NCBI GenBank assembly: GCA_029782225.1
Contig: JAKOVF010000369.1
Span: forward strand, 1-46,613
Direction of reading: 5' to 3'
Length of the DNA: 46,613 nt
From: Chloroflexota bacterium
GTDB taxonomy: Bacteria > Chloroflexota > Anaerolineae > Anaerolineales > Villigracilaceae
Positions 24,262 through 32,277 of this stretch are shown here, in pieces; within the stretch, counting starts at the first letter, position 1; every line of letters begins with the position of its first letter. The notes beneath the pieces are model-generated. The model saw only the letters and a program-made list of their open reading frames with translations. It had not been told where the DNA came from and did no database searches. The translations under genes were made by a program, and so were the position numbers.

Positions 24262-24654
24262 ATGGATAAGCCTTTACTGGTAGAGATCATCGCTTATGCC
24301 CCCACAGCCTACTATCACTGCACACACTGTGAAGTGGCCTGGCAGGAAATGGGCAAGAGCAACCACGTCCACGAGGAGCAGGTCGCAAGCAGCCTGCCCG
24401 GGGATTTGCTCGAGGAGTACGGGAGAGTATCAGACTGGGTCCGGAACATTTTCCGGGTTCATTGCGACAAGGTCGTTTTAAAGGTTATAGACGCCGCTTC
24501 AATCGAAGGCTTTTACAAATCACTAAAACATAATGCACGCCGCTATCCGGCCATCATTGTGAATGGCAAGGCTCGTTTTATCGGGAGCGACATGTTAGCC
24601 ACCGCGGGTGAGGAGATTGCCCGTCAACTGGCAAGCCAGCCAACGGAAGTCTGA
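24262..24654 (+). CDS. Thioredoxin-like CxxC protein
   Basis: A 130-residue protein with a probable thioredoxin-like fold. It has CTHC at about residues 20-23 after the first strand (EIIAYAPTAYYHCTHCEVAW), a middle helical part with a further Cys (FRVHCDKV), and RRYPAIIVNGKARFIGSD, which looks like the cis-proline strand and following beta hairpin. No signal peptide is seen, so it is likely cytoplasmic. It may be a redox or metal-handling protein; the partner is unknown. It is the first gene after the regulated leader, about 140 bases before cstA, and the two probably share a transcript. Confidence 0.68.
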   Translation: MDKPLLVEIIAYAPTAYYHCTHCEVAWQEMGKSNHVHEEQVASSLPGDLLEEYGRVSDWVRNIFRVHCDKVVLKVIDAASIEGFYKSLKHNARRYPAIIVNGKARFIGSDMLATAGEEIARQLASQPTEV

Positions 24655-24675
24655 TCGACCCGTGGAGGCGTTTGA

Positions 24676-24700
24676 AAGGAGGTCTATGGAGGAGAAGTAA
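24676..24700 (+). other. Strong ribosome site with a four-codon frame before cstA
   Basis: AAAGGAGGT (24676-24684) is a near-perfect Shine-Dalgarno sequence. The ATG at 24686 opens a frame of only four codons before TAA. It lies about 95 bases before the cstA start, which has its own GGAGG site. It could be a regulatory leader peptide, a decayed start, or chance. Confidence 0.3.
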
Positions 24701-24793
24701 GTCGCTCAGAGGCCGGGAATGGAATATCCATCCTGCCGGCCGTGTTCATCAACGTGCAAGTTCGACTCGTACAACATGCCAATGGAGGAAGTT

Positions 24794-26680
24794 ATGAATA
24801 CTCTTTGGATCGTTGTGATTGCGGCGGTTGTCATCTACGTGGCGTACAACTTTTACGCCAAGTCAGTTGACAAGAACATCATTAAGGCCGATGCCAAGAA
24901 GGCTACGCCGGCCAAGATGTACATGGATGGCGTGGACTTCATGCCTACCAGCCGCAACGTGTTATATGGCTATCACTTCAAGTCGATTGCCGCGGCAGGG
25001 CCAATCGTAGGGCCCATCACGGCGGCCAACCTTTGGGGCTGGGCGCCGTCGCTTGCCTGGCTGTTGGTTGGCGTCTCTCTCATCGGCTGGGTCAGTGACT
25101 ACAGCGCCATCATGGTTGCCGTCCGAAATGATGGCAACAGTCTGAGTGCCGTCAGTCATAAACTGATCTCGCCGCGCACCCGCCCGATCCTGTTCACCTT
25201 CATCTTCTTCTATCTGATGCTGGTGGCTGGAGCCTTCATGGGCATTATGTCGGCTTTGATGGCTGCTCGTCCTGATGTACCCCTTGGCATCATTGCCCTC
25301 GGTGTTATGGGTTTCCTGGCAGGTCAGATGCTCTATAAGTGGAAGATGGATCTGATCCTGGTGACAGCCATTGTAGTCATCGTGACTCTGGCGGCCATGA
25401 TCTTCGGGCCGTTCGGCGCAGTCAATGCAGAAGGCAAGCTCGACTTCACCCAGGGTCCGATCAGTGCCGTGACGCTGGCCTTCAATAAAGCAGTGGATAC
25501 TATTAGCGGCGGCAACGCAGTGATGACCGTCACGGATCCAACTGCTGCTGATCCGCGCATCCCGGCTCCAGGTGCAGATGGGAAGCGAACATCCACAGCG
25601 GTCTACAATGCAGACACTGGAGAGATCAAGACGATGCCGTCCTACCTCTTCTGGGCGTTGTTCCTGCTGGTCTTCTCATACCTGGCCGCGACCTTGCCCA
25701 TCTGGAGGTTCGCCCAACCCGTTAACTATATTGGGTTCTGGGTGACGCTCATTGCCATTGGCCTCAGCGCCATCGGCGCGGTGCTGGCACCATTCATCAA
25801 ACCAGATGTTGGGGCGTTCGCGCTGGAAGCTGTCAAGTCACAGTCCTGGTTGCCTGCGGCTGGCAAAGCCTGGCAGCCGCTCTGGCCGATGCTGTTCGTG
25901 ACCATCGCTTGCGGTTCCATTTCAGGCTGGCACGCCCTGATCGGCTCGATCGGCACAGCCCGCCAGTTGGAATATGAGACAGATGGCCTGCCTGTTGGTG
26001 GCGGCGCAATGTTCACCGAAAATACCCTGGCCCTGCTCGCACTCGTGGCCGTTTCCATCGCGGGAACCGGCGGAGGCGCGGGTCGCTTTGCGGCCGGGAT
26101 CGGCAGCCTGCTGACCGTGCTGTTCGGCGACGGCTTCAAGCTATTCGGCACAGCTCTCGGCTTTGGCACCTTCATGATCATTGTGCTAACCGTGACCCAA
26201 TTGGTCTTCCGGGTCATGCGTGTCACCCTCTCCGAGTGGGCCGGCGATGTGATGCCCGCGCTGAAGAACATGCATGTCTCAACTATCGTTTCGATGGTGT
26301 TGACGATATTGCTGGTTCTGACCGGCACGTGGGTCTACCTGTGGCAGTTATTCGGTGCGGCCAATCAGTTGATGGCGGCACTCAGTCTGTTGATCGTCAC
26401 CGTCTGGCTAAGGGAGCAAAAGAAGAATCCATCCTTTGCCCTGTGGCCGACGCTGTTCATGTACATCACTACGCTGGCGGCCACGCTGGTGACCGCACGC
26501 AACCTGTTCGTGACCATCGTGCCCAAGGGCGGCTCGGCTGCCGCAGGCGCGTGGGCGATGATCATCATTGCTGTGTTGCTCTTCGTGACTGCGCTCGTGA
26601 TCGGCTGGGACGGCTATCAAGCCTATCAGCGTTATGGAAGGGCCCCGATGAAAAAAGCTGCAGCGGCAGCGGACGATTGA
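24794..26680 (+). CDS. cstA: CstA family carbon-starvation transporter
   Basis: A 628-residue polytopic membrane protein of the CstA/BtsT family, which imports pyruvate or peptides during carbon limitation. The core family segment GPIVGPITAANLWGW with GWVSDYSAIMVAVRNDG is present, followed by many helices and GSISGWHALIGSIGTARQLE. A 100-residue loop with VDTISGGNAVMTVTDPTAAD interrupts the helices at about residues 210-280. I chose the ATG at 24794 (MNTLWIVVIAAVVIYVAYNF) because GGAGGA lies five bases upstream. A 25-codon longer frame starts with a Cys-rich non-family leader. It is probably governed by the attenuated promoter upstream. Confidence 0.92.
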   Translation: MNTLWIVVIAAVVIYVAYNFYAKSVDKNIIKADAKKATPAKMYMDGVDFMPTSRNVLYGYHFKSIAAAGPIVGPITAANLWGWAPSLAWLLVGVSLIGWVSDYSAIMVAVRNDGNSLSAVSHKLISPRTRPILFTFIFFYLMLVAGAFMGIMSALMAARPDVPLGIIALGVMGFLAGQMLYKWKMDLILVTAIVVIVTLAAMIFGPFGAVNAEGKLDFTQGPISAVTLAFNKAVDTISGGNAVMTVTDPTAADPRIPAPGADGKRTSTAVYNADTGEIKTMPSYLFWALFLLVFSYLAATLPIWRFAQPVNYIGFWVTLIAIGLSAIGAVLAPFIKPDVGAFALEAVKSQSWLPAAGKAWQPLWPMLFVTIACGSISGWHALIGSIGTARQLEYETDGLPVGGGAMFTENTLALLALVAVSIAGTGGGAGRFAAGIGSLLTVLFGDGFKLFGTALGFGTFMIIVLTVTQLVFRVMRVTLSEWAGDVMPALKNMHVSTIVSMVLTILLVLTGTWVYLWQLFGAANQLMAALSLLIVTVWLREQKKNPSFALWPTLFMYITTLAATLVTARNLFVTIVPKGGSAAAGAWAMIIIAVLLFVTALVIGWDGYQAYQRYGRAPMKKAAAAADD

Positions 26681-26701
26681 TCATCAAGGTGATAAACAAG
26701 A

Positions 26702-26729
26702 AAGGGAGACGCCAAACCGCGTCTCCCTT
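26702..26729. terminator. Terminator hairpin after cstA
   Basis: Perfect 11-bp stem AAGGGAGACGC (26702-26712) with its complement (26719-26729) and a six-base loop. It lies 22 bases after the cstA stop and 27 bases from the stop of the convergent minus-strand gene, so it may act in both directions. The following T-run is poor. Confidence 0.65.
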
Positions 26730-26755
26730 CTCCTGGGTTTGAATCTGTTATCGAA

Positions 26756-27406
26756 TCATTGGCGTTCGGCGATCGCGCGTCCCAAATCACTCAAAGATTC
26801 AAAGTAGGCTTTGGCATCCGCAGCACGGGTGTTGGGAAATGGAACGTGGATCTCGAAATTTGGCGCGGTCCTGCGCAGGCTGAAACGGATGTAGCGCGGT
26901 GACAAGGATTGCATCGGAACGGTCAGATGATCCAGAGTACTGGCTGCCAGATTCAGCAGTCCTTTGGGCGCCATCAAACGGAGGCCTTGGTATTCTGTAG
27001 CTTCCCAGCCTCGTTTGGCGACCTGACTCAAGGCGGTGCGTCCGCTCCAGGTTTTGGGGTCAGCCAGCTCGAGGTCCAGAAGAGGAGGCGTGCTGAGATA
27101 GGCGCGAAAGATCAGCACGTCATCGCGTCCCTGAAAGAACGCAAGGATCGTCATCCAGAAAACATCGCGCGGTTTGAGGACGAGAAGAGTATCCATACGT
27201 TGAAAGGGACGTTTGGCTTTTGCAATGCCCATTTCTGCGACGGATGTCCCAAGCCAGCGAAAGGTGGTGCGCTGCCCGATGAGCGGCAGGCCGGCTTGCA
27301 TCCATTTGAGCAGCGCGTCGCCGCGCCGGAGGTTGTAGATCATACCCAGGGCAAACCAGCCCATGAAGACAGCAACGGCAATAATGACGATATACTGTGA
27401 GTTCAA
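26756..27406 (-). CDS. Single-helix anchored protein, function unknown
   Basis: A 216-residue protein I do not recognise. One N-terminal helix (YIVIIAVAVFMGWFALGMIY) is followed by about 190 soluble residues that begin NLRRGDALLKWMQAGLPL, so the bulk faces the cytoplasm by the positive-inside rule. The start is probably the TTG at 27406: GGAGGT lies six bases before it. A longer frame from 27466 would cross the divergent promoter. It is transcribed away from the small-protein/ArsA cluster and shares its promoter region, so a link to that system is possible but unproven. Confidence 0.7.
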   Translation of the reverse strand: MNSQYIVIIAVAVFMGWFALGMIYNLRRGDALLKWMQAGLPLIGQRTTFRWLGTSVAEMGIAKAKRPFQRMDTLLVLKPRDVFWMTILAFFQGRDDVLIFRAYLSTPPLLDLELADPKTWSGRTALSQVAKRGWEATEYQGLRLMAPKGLLNLAASTLDHLTVPMQSLSPRYIRFSLRRTAPNFEIHVPFPNTRAADAKAYFESLSDLGRAIAERQ

Positions 27407-27436
27407 AGCGACACCTCCATCCTTACAAGTACGAAT

Positions 27437-27446
27437 GAGTATAATA
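27437..27446. promoter_or_regulatory. Overlapping divergent -10 boxes
   Basis: The plus strand has TATAAT at 27440-27445, touching the ATG at 27446. The minus strand has TATACT at 27443-27438, about 32 bases before the TTG at 27406. If the plus-strand hexamer were used, transcription would start inside the annotated frame. It therefore more likely serves the minus gene, or the plus gene starts elsewhere. Confidence 0.35.
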
Positions 27447-27745
27447 TGAAAAGCAGTCGGACTCAAACTGAAACCAAGCCGAGCCGCTGGCAGGCGATTC
27501 GCGAATTTTTATACGGCATGTTTGGTATGGAGATCGCCGAGCATGCTATGGAAATGCGTGCAAGTCTTGAAAGCATTTTTATGTTGGGAACGGTGGGAGA
27601 TATGATTGGGGTGCCTGTTCTGCCACCCTATTACAGCCTGCGTCTTCTTCCTTATATCGTCCCTCATATTTCCACCTGGAAGCGTCGCGTTCTGAGGGAA
27701 AAGGAATTCAGCGACGAGCATGATTATCATCTCGATGGCCTCTAG
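27446..27745 (+). CDS. Small GD-PPYY-WKRR protein, paralogue A
   Basis: A 99-residue protein of a family I cannot name. It shares with two other proteins in this cluster the central block LESIFMLGTVGDMIGVPVLP, then PYYSLRLLPYIVPHI and TWKRRVLRE. The block is hydrophobic with several prolines and could form a membrane hairpin or re-entrant loop; the Trp-Lys-Arg-Arg end would stay in the cytoplasm. The N-terminus (MKSSRTQTETKPSRW) is polar and basic. Unlike B and C it has an extended acidic/His tail after the RE motif. It leads the cluster and is followed at once by paralogue B. The ribosome site is weak. Confidence 0.78.
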   Translation: MKSSRTQTETKPSRWQAIREFLYGMFGMEIAEHAMEMRASLESIFMLGTVGDMIGVPVLPPYYSLRLLPYIVPHISTWKRRVLREKEFSDEHDYHLDGL

Positions 27746-27789
27746 TGAACCTGTATCATCAAGGGCTACATACAGAAAGGAAACCAGAC

Positions 27790-28056
27790 ATGACTGAAGA
27801 AGAGAAGAAAAGTTTTTGGCAGAACGCGAAAGAAGTAATATATGGCATGGCCTCGCACGATATGAGTCGCTACGCCCTGCGGACCCGCGCCAGCATGGAG
27901 CATCTCTTCATCCTGATCACGATGGGTGACATGATCGGCATTCCGATCCTGCCTCCATACTACAGCCTGCGCCTGCTGCCCTACGTTGTGCCGCAGATTT
28001 CCACCTGGAAGCGGCGGTTGCTGCGTGAGAAAGACGTCTCGGATGCAATGTTCTAG
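27790..28056 (+). CDS. Small GD-PPYY-WKRR protein, paralogue B
   Basis: An 88-residue paralogue of the preceding protein. The conserved block reads MEHLFILITMGDMIGIPILP, then PYYSLRLLPYVVPQI, STWKRRLLRE and the ending KDVSDAMF. The ATG at 27790 has AAGGA nine bases upstream. A GTG at 27745 that touches the stop of paralogue A would give a longer form with no similarity to the others. It is followed by the first ArsA-type ATPase 98 bases later. Function unknown; its placement suggests it is a partner or client of the ATPases. Confidence 0.8.
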   Translation: MTEEEKKSFWQNAKEVIYGMASHDMSRYALRTRASMEHLFILITMGDMIGIPILPPYYSLRLLPYVVPQISTWKRRLLREKDVSDAMF

Positions 28057-28153
28057 GGACCTGCATTATTGCAGCTTGTGTATAAAACGCCCGAATACAA
28101 GTTGCGATATGGAATAAGCCATGGACGCACAACACCTAATCAAAGGAGACGAA

Positions 28154-29128
28154 ATGTCCCTGAAACAGATCTTTGAAGAACACCCCGAACGACGCTATAT
28201 TATGTTCGGGGGGAAAGGCGGTTTGGGGAAGACGACCTTCTCCGCCGCCACCGCCTACTGGCTTGCCTCGCAGGGCAAAAAAGTGTTGGTCTTTTCCGTT
28301 GACCCGCAGGCCAGTCTCTCGGATATCTTCCAGAAGGATATCTTTGGCAAAGGTCCTGTGAAGATCATGGAGAATCTCTGGGCGCAGGAAATCGACGCCG
28401 ATCAGCATATCAAGGCATATCAGGGAGAGATACGTCAGAAGATCCTTGATATGTACGGCTTCGAGGCAGTACCGGATGAGATCGAGCAGTATATCCAGGC
28501 TGCTTCTGCCGAGCCCGCCATGGAAGAGAGCGCCATCTTCGACGCGGTGGTGGATATCGTGATAGGTGGCGAATACGATTACTATATCTACGACCTCGTA
28601 CCATTGGGTCATGCCTTGTACTACCTGAGCATGGCGAAGGTTTATGACGAATGGATCAACAAGATCACCAAATTGCGCGAAGAGATGCGCGAATACGAGG
28701 AGATGGTCTCACGCATGAAGCGCGAGAAGGAGACGGAGGAAGACCAGATCCTGACGGAACTCCAGTACATCCGCACTCGTATCAATGCTTCCTCGAGCAT
28801 CCTGACAGATAAGGAAAAGACCGGCTTCTTCTTTGTGGTCATCCCCGAAGAAATGATTTTGATTGACACGGCCAAGGCCGCGGAGTTGTTCGCCAAGTTC
28901 GACGTGCCGATCATGGGTTACGTGGTCAACCGCGTGGTGCCGCGCGAACTGCTTCAACAGAATATCCCGGCCTATCTGAAAAACCGAATCGAGATGCAGG
29001 ATAAGTACCTGGAGCAGATCAAGAACACGTTTGGCTCACAGGTGGCCGCGCACGTTCCGGAGCTGGAACGCGATGTCACCGGTCTGGACATGATTCGGCA
29101 GCTGGCCGAGATCATGTATGGAAAATAA
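28154..29128 (+). CDS. ArsA/Get3-type ATPase, copy 1
   Basis: A 324-residue member of the ArsA/Get3 (TRC40) branch of deviant Walker A ATPases, which act as dimers and move membrane proteins or anions. The P-loop is GGKGGLGKTT with the intersubunit Lys21. Switch I is FSVDPQASLSDIF: the catalytic-type Asp50 is kept but the usual His of DPAH is Ala. Switch II is DLVPLGH in place of DTAPTGH. A charged helix (LREEMREYEEMVSRMKREKE) occupies the middle. No CxxC zinc motif and no cysteine are seen. The ATG at 28154 follows AAAGGAG. It ends 12 bases before copy 2, so the two are made together. Confidence 0.9.
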   Translation: MSLKQIFEEHPERRYIMFGGKGGLGKTTFSAATAYWLASQGKKVLVFSVDPQASLSDIFQKDIFGKGPVKIMENLWAQEIDADQHIKAYQGEIRQKILDMYGFEAVPDEIEQYIQAASAEPAMEESAIFDAVVDIVIGGEYDYYIYDLVPLGHALYYLSMAKVYDEWINKITKLREEMREYEEMVSRMKREKETEEDQILTELQYIRTRINASSSILTDKEKTGFFFVVIPEEMILIDTAKAAELFAKFDVPIMGYVVNRVVPRELLQQNIPAYLKNRIEMQDKYLEQIKNTFGSQVAAHVPELERDVTGLDMIRQLAEIMYGK

Positions 29129-29140
29129 GGAGAATCGGCC

Positions 29141-30121
29141 ATGAATGACATCGAAACTTCCATGCTGGCTTACGTTAAAGAGCACGATTCCCTGCGGTAT
29201 CTCTTCTTTGGAGGCAAGGGCGGCGTGGGAAAGACCGCCCTGGCGGGCGCGACTGCCATCTGGCTGGCAAAGCAGGGCAAGCGCGTGATGCTGGCATCCA
29301 CCAATCCAGTCCACAGCCTGAGCGGATTGCTGGGACAAAACGTTTTTGGTCAGCCGACCCCGGTCAACGGGGTACCCAACCTGTGGGCCTACGAAATTGA
29401 CACAAAGGACACCATCGAGCGTTCCAAGCAGGAAATCCGTGAGAAAATTCAGTGGTTCCTGAAGTTTGCGGATATTTCCACCAAAGCTGAGGAATTTGTC
29501 GAATCGGCCACGATGAACCCCGCCTTCGAGGAATCGGCCATGTTCGAAAATATGGTGGATTTGATGCTGGGCGGCGAATACGATGTATATGTTTTCGACA
29601 CAGCTCCTACGGCCAATGCGCGCCGACTGCTGGGGATGTCACAGGTGTATTCGTTATGGGTCAACAAGATGCTGAAAAGCCGCGACGAGGCCCGCTCCCT
29701 GCGTGAGCTGCTTTCCTTCACCAAGAAGAAGGAAAAAGATCCGCTGATGGAGTATCTGGTGGCATTCCGCGACCGCATGGGCAAAGCCCGCGAAATGCTG
29801 ACCGATCCGGCCAGGACTTCCTTCTTCTTCGTGACTCTGCCGGAGGCTCTGCCGATCGCGGTCATTACCCGCTTCATCGGCTGGTTCCACGATTTCGGCA
29901 TCCCGGTCGGCGGCGTGATCGTCAACATGCTGATTGACAAGGAACAGGTGAACGACCAGTCTCCGGAGTTTGTCAGGAACCGAGTGGCAATGCAAGATCG
30001 CTACATGGTTGATATCTGGCAGAAGTTCGAAGGCATGGTGCGCGCCCGACTCCCGTTGTATGAGACGGAAGTGCGCGGCGTAGACTCCCTCAGCCGAATG
30101 GCGAACGGCCTGTTTGCATAG
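29141..30121 (+). CDS. ArsA/Get3-type ATPase, copy 2
   Basis: A 326-residue paralogue of the preceding ATPase. The P-loop is GGKGGVGKTA with the intersubunit Lys26. Switch I is STNPVHSLSGLL: the catalytic Asp (yeast Get3 Asp57) is Asn55 here, while the His is kept. Switch II begins DTAPT, as in active enzymes, but continues ANARRLLG instead of GHTLRLL. It thus has the opposite set of changes to copy 1. A charged middle helix (LRELLSFTKKKEKDPLMEYL) matches the position of the one in copy 1. No CxxC is present. An AAGGAG site lies eight bases before the ATG. Confidence 0.9.
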   Translation: MNDIETSMLAYVKEHDSLRYLFFGGKGGVGKTALAGATAIWLAKQGKRVMLASTNPVHSLSGLLGQNVFGQPTPVNGVPNLWAYEIDTKDTIERSKQEIREKIQWFLKFADISTKAEEFVESATMNPAFEESAMFENMVDLMLGGEYDVYVFDTAPTANARRLLGMSQVYSLWVNKMLKSRDEARSLRELLSFTKKKEKDPLMEYLVAFRDRMGKAREMLTDPARTSFFFVTLPEALPIAVITRFIGWFHDFGIPVGGVIVNMLIDKEQVNDQSPEFVRNRVAMQDRYMVDIWQKFEGMVRARLPLYETEVRGVDSLSRMANGLFA

Positions 30122-30175
30122 GGATGAGAGGTGGGACGTGGTGCATCTTTCACGGCTCACCTTTTATTTCACACC

Positions 30176-30439
30176 ATGAAACGTACCTTTAGACGTATCA
30201 CCCACAGCTCCACCGAGATTCTTTACGGGCTGGCTATTCATGACCAGGTCCGCACGCTGGCGAAACAGCGCGGCTCGCTGGAGCATCTTTTTGTACTGAT
30301 CTCCTTCGGAGATTTGCTCGGCGTTCCCGTCCTGCCGCCCTATTACAGTATGCGCCTGCTGCCGTTCGTCGTGCCGCTCATCAACAACTGGAAGCGGCGC
30401 ATGTTGCGCGAACGGGACTTAATGGATGCAATATTCTAA
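30176..30439 (+). CDS. Small GD-PPYY-WKRR protein, paralogue C
   Basis: An 87-residue third paralogue. The conserved block is LEHLFVLISFGDLLGVPVLP, then PYYSMRLLPFVVPLI, NNWKRRMLRE and the ending RDLMDAIF, almost the same end as paralogue B. The ATG at 30176 has no clear ribosome site. A GTG at 30131 would add 15 residues without similarity to A or B. It lies 54 bases after ATPase copy 2 and closes the cluster, ahead of a strong hairpin. Confidence 0.78.
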   Translation: MKRTFRRITHSSTEILYGLAIHDQVRTLAKQRGSLEHLFVLISFGDLLGVPVLPPYYSMRLLPFVVPLINNWKRRMLRERDLMDAIF

Positions 30440-30443
30440 AACA

Positions 30444-30480
30444 AGGACCTTGCGAAGGTTTGAAGCCTTCGCAAGGTCCT
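30444..30480. repeat. 15-bp inverted repeat after the ArsA cluster
   Basis: AGGACCTTGCGAAGG (30444-30458) and its perfect complement (30466-30480) around a 7-base loop. It starts five bases after the stop of paralogue C. Without a T-run it looks more like a REP-type element than a standard terminator, although it could still limit read-through into the oxidoreductase gene. Confidence 0.65.
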
Positions 30481-30497
30481 ATTAAGGAAAGTCACCT

Positions 30498-31466
30498 ATG
30501 AAAGCTGTCCGTGTTCATCAATACGGGGGATTGGAAGCATTGCATTATGAAGATGTCCCTGTGCCTGAGCCGGGGGAGGGCGAAGCGCGGGTGAAGGTCG
30601 AGGCCATCGGAGTCAACTTCATCGATATCTACCATCGTATCGGGCGCTATCAAGGCGTGTTGCCTCTCACCCTGGGACAGGAGGCAGCAGGCACGGTTGA
30701 TGCGGTCGGCCCAAACGTAATGGATGTAAAACCGGGAGACCGCGTGGTTTACGCGAGTGTGCAGGGTGCGTACGCGGAGTATGCGATCGTCCCGGCGTGG
30801 CGGCTTGTTCCCATTCCCATGGGGGTTGACTCACAGAAGGCAGCCGCGGTGATGATCCAGGGGATGACGGCTCATTATCTAACCCACAGCACGTATCCGC
30901 TCAACACGGGCGAGACTGTGCTGGTTCATGCGGCAGGCGGAGGCACGGGGCAGTTGCTTGTGCAGATTGCAAAGCGCTGCGGCGCCCGCGTCCTCGGGAC
31001 AACTTCAACGGAGGAAAAGGCCGCGCTTGCCCGAGAGGCGGGCGCAGACGAAGTCATCATGTACACTCAGACCGATTTTGAAACTGAGGTCAAACGCCTG
31101 ACGAGCAACAGGGGAGTGGATGTGGTCTATGACTCGGTCGGCAAGGATACATTCGACAAGAGCCTGAACTGCCTGCGGCGGCGGGGCTACATGGTGCTTT
31201 ATGGCGCATCTTCAGGCGCAGTTCCGCCTTTGGATCCACAAACTTTGAATGCAAAGGGCTCGCTCTTTCTGACCCGTCCATTCCTGGGACACTACACGGT
31301 TGACCGTGCAGAACTGATGGACAGGGTGAACGACCTCTTCGCCTGGATCGCCGCTGGCGAACTGAAAGTCCACATTGACAAGACTTTCCCCCTGCAAGAT
31401 GCTGCCGAAGCGCACCGCTATCTCGAAAGCCGGCAGTCAAAGGGAAAGGTATTGTTGATTCCCTGA
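30498..31466 (+). CDS. NADPH:quinone oxidoreductase (zeta-crystallin type)
   Basis: A 322-residue medium-chain reductase of the quinone oxidoreductase group, which lacks the structural zinc of alcohol dehydrogenases. Family features are [50 protein letters not shown] and the nucleotide fold [20 protein letters not shown]. It would pass electrons from NADPH to quinones or enones in the cytoplasm. An AAGGA site lies 11 bases before the ATG. It is separated from the ArsA cluster by the hairpin at 30444 and followed 18 bases later by an SDR gene. Confidence 0.93.
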   Translation: MKAVRVHQYGGLEALHYEDVPVPEPGEGEARVKVEAIGVNFIDIYHRIGRYQGVLPLTLGQEAAGTVDAVGPNVMDVKPGDRVVYASVQGAYAEYAIVPAWRLVPIPMGVDSQKAAAVMIQGMTAHYLTHSTYPLNTGETVLVHAAGGGTGQLLVQIAKRCGARVLGTTSTEEKAALAREAGADEVIMYTQTDFETEVKRLTSNRGVDVVYDSVGKDTFDKSLNCLRRRGYMVLYGASSGAVPPLDPQTLNAKGSLFLTRPFLGHYTVDRAELMDRVNDLFAWIAAGELKVHIDKTFPLQDAAEAHRYLESRQSKGKVLLIP

Positions 31467-31484
31467 CAGGATTCAAAAGCAATT

Positions 31485-32276
31485 ATGGATCTAGGACTTA
31501 CAGACAAACGCGCGCTCATTACCGGCGCCTCACGCGGACTTGGGTTTGCCACTGCTCTGACGCTTGCGCGGGAAGGATGCAGGGTCGCCGTTAACAGCCG
31601 CGACGAGGAGAGAATCAGGGCTGTAGCGGAGAGAATTGCCGGGGAAACAGGCACGCAGGCTGTCGGTCTCGCGGGAGACGTGAGTGAGTTGGGCATCGCG
31701 GAAAAGATCGTCCAGCAGGCTGTTCAGGCCCTGGGCGGACTCGACATCCTGATCACCAACGCGGGCGGACCGCCCGCCGGTTCATTTGAAATGTTCGACG
31801 AAGAGGCCTGGCAAAAAGCCATAGACACATCCCTCCTGAGCCATGTCCGTTTGATCCGGGCCGCGCTGCCGCAATTACGAAAATCATCTACACCCAGCGT
31901 TTTGACCATGACCTCTTATACTGTCAAACAGCCGATTCCCAATCTTGTGCTTTCGAACAGCATTCGCGCCGCGACGGTGGGATTGACCAAATCCCTGGCG
32001 CTAGATCTCGGAAAAGAAGGGATTCGCTTTAACTCGATCCTGCCCGGCTGGACAATGACCGAACGTGTCATGGACTTGATGGCCTTTCGCGCCAAGAACA
32101 ACGCGACCACGGTTGAGGAAGAGATCGAAAAGCAAACGGCTGAGATCCCGCTGGGGCGAGTCGGGAATCCACAGGAATTCGCCAACGCTGCAGCGTTCCT
32201 TGTTTCGCCCGCCGCTTCCTTTATTCATGGCGTCGCGCTGGCCGTGGATGGCGGGATTATCAAGGCTACGCTCTAG
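31485..32276 (+). CDS. SDR family protein lacking the YxxxK motif
   Basis: A 263-residue short-chain dehydrogenase/reductase-like protein similar to FabG. The cofactor motif TGASRGLG, the NAGG turn and the C-terminal FLVSPAASFIHGVALAVDGG are intact. Where Tyr-x3-Lys should follow the catalytic Ser by about 13 residues, the sequence is LVLSNSIRAATVG, so Tyr is Ser and Lys is Arg. A subgroup annotated as 3-oxoacyl-ACP reductases carries this change. It may bind NAD(P) but use different chemistry or be a non-catalytic subunit. It is 18 bases after the quinone reductase and presumably co-transcribed. Confidence 0.88.
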   Translation: MDLGLTDKRALITGASRGLGFATALTLAREGCRVAVNSRDEERIRAVAERIAGETGTQAVGLAGDVSELGIAEKIVQQAVQALGGLDILITNAGGPPAGSFEMFDEEAWQKAIDTSLLSHVRLIRAALPQLRKSSTPSVLTMTSYTVKQPIPNLVLSNSIRAATVGLTKSLALDLGKEGIRFNSILPGWTMTERVMDLMAFRAKNNATTVEEEIEKQTAEIPLGRVGNPQEFANAAAFLVSPAASFIHGVALAVDGGIIKATL

Positions 32277-32277
32277 T

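Noticed and set aside
27440..27445. TATAAT as the promoter of paralogue A
   Set aside because: It touches the ATG at 27446, so transcription from it would begin inside the frame. It is more likely chance or part of the divergent gene's promoter.
28154..30121. Arsenic resistance operon
   Set aside because: The ArsA-type proteins have no ArsB, ArsR, ArsC or ArsD neighbours, no metal-binding cysteines, and changed switch motifs.
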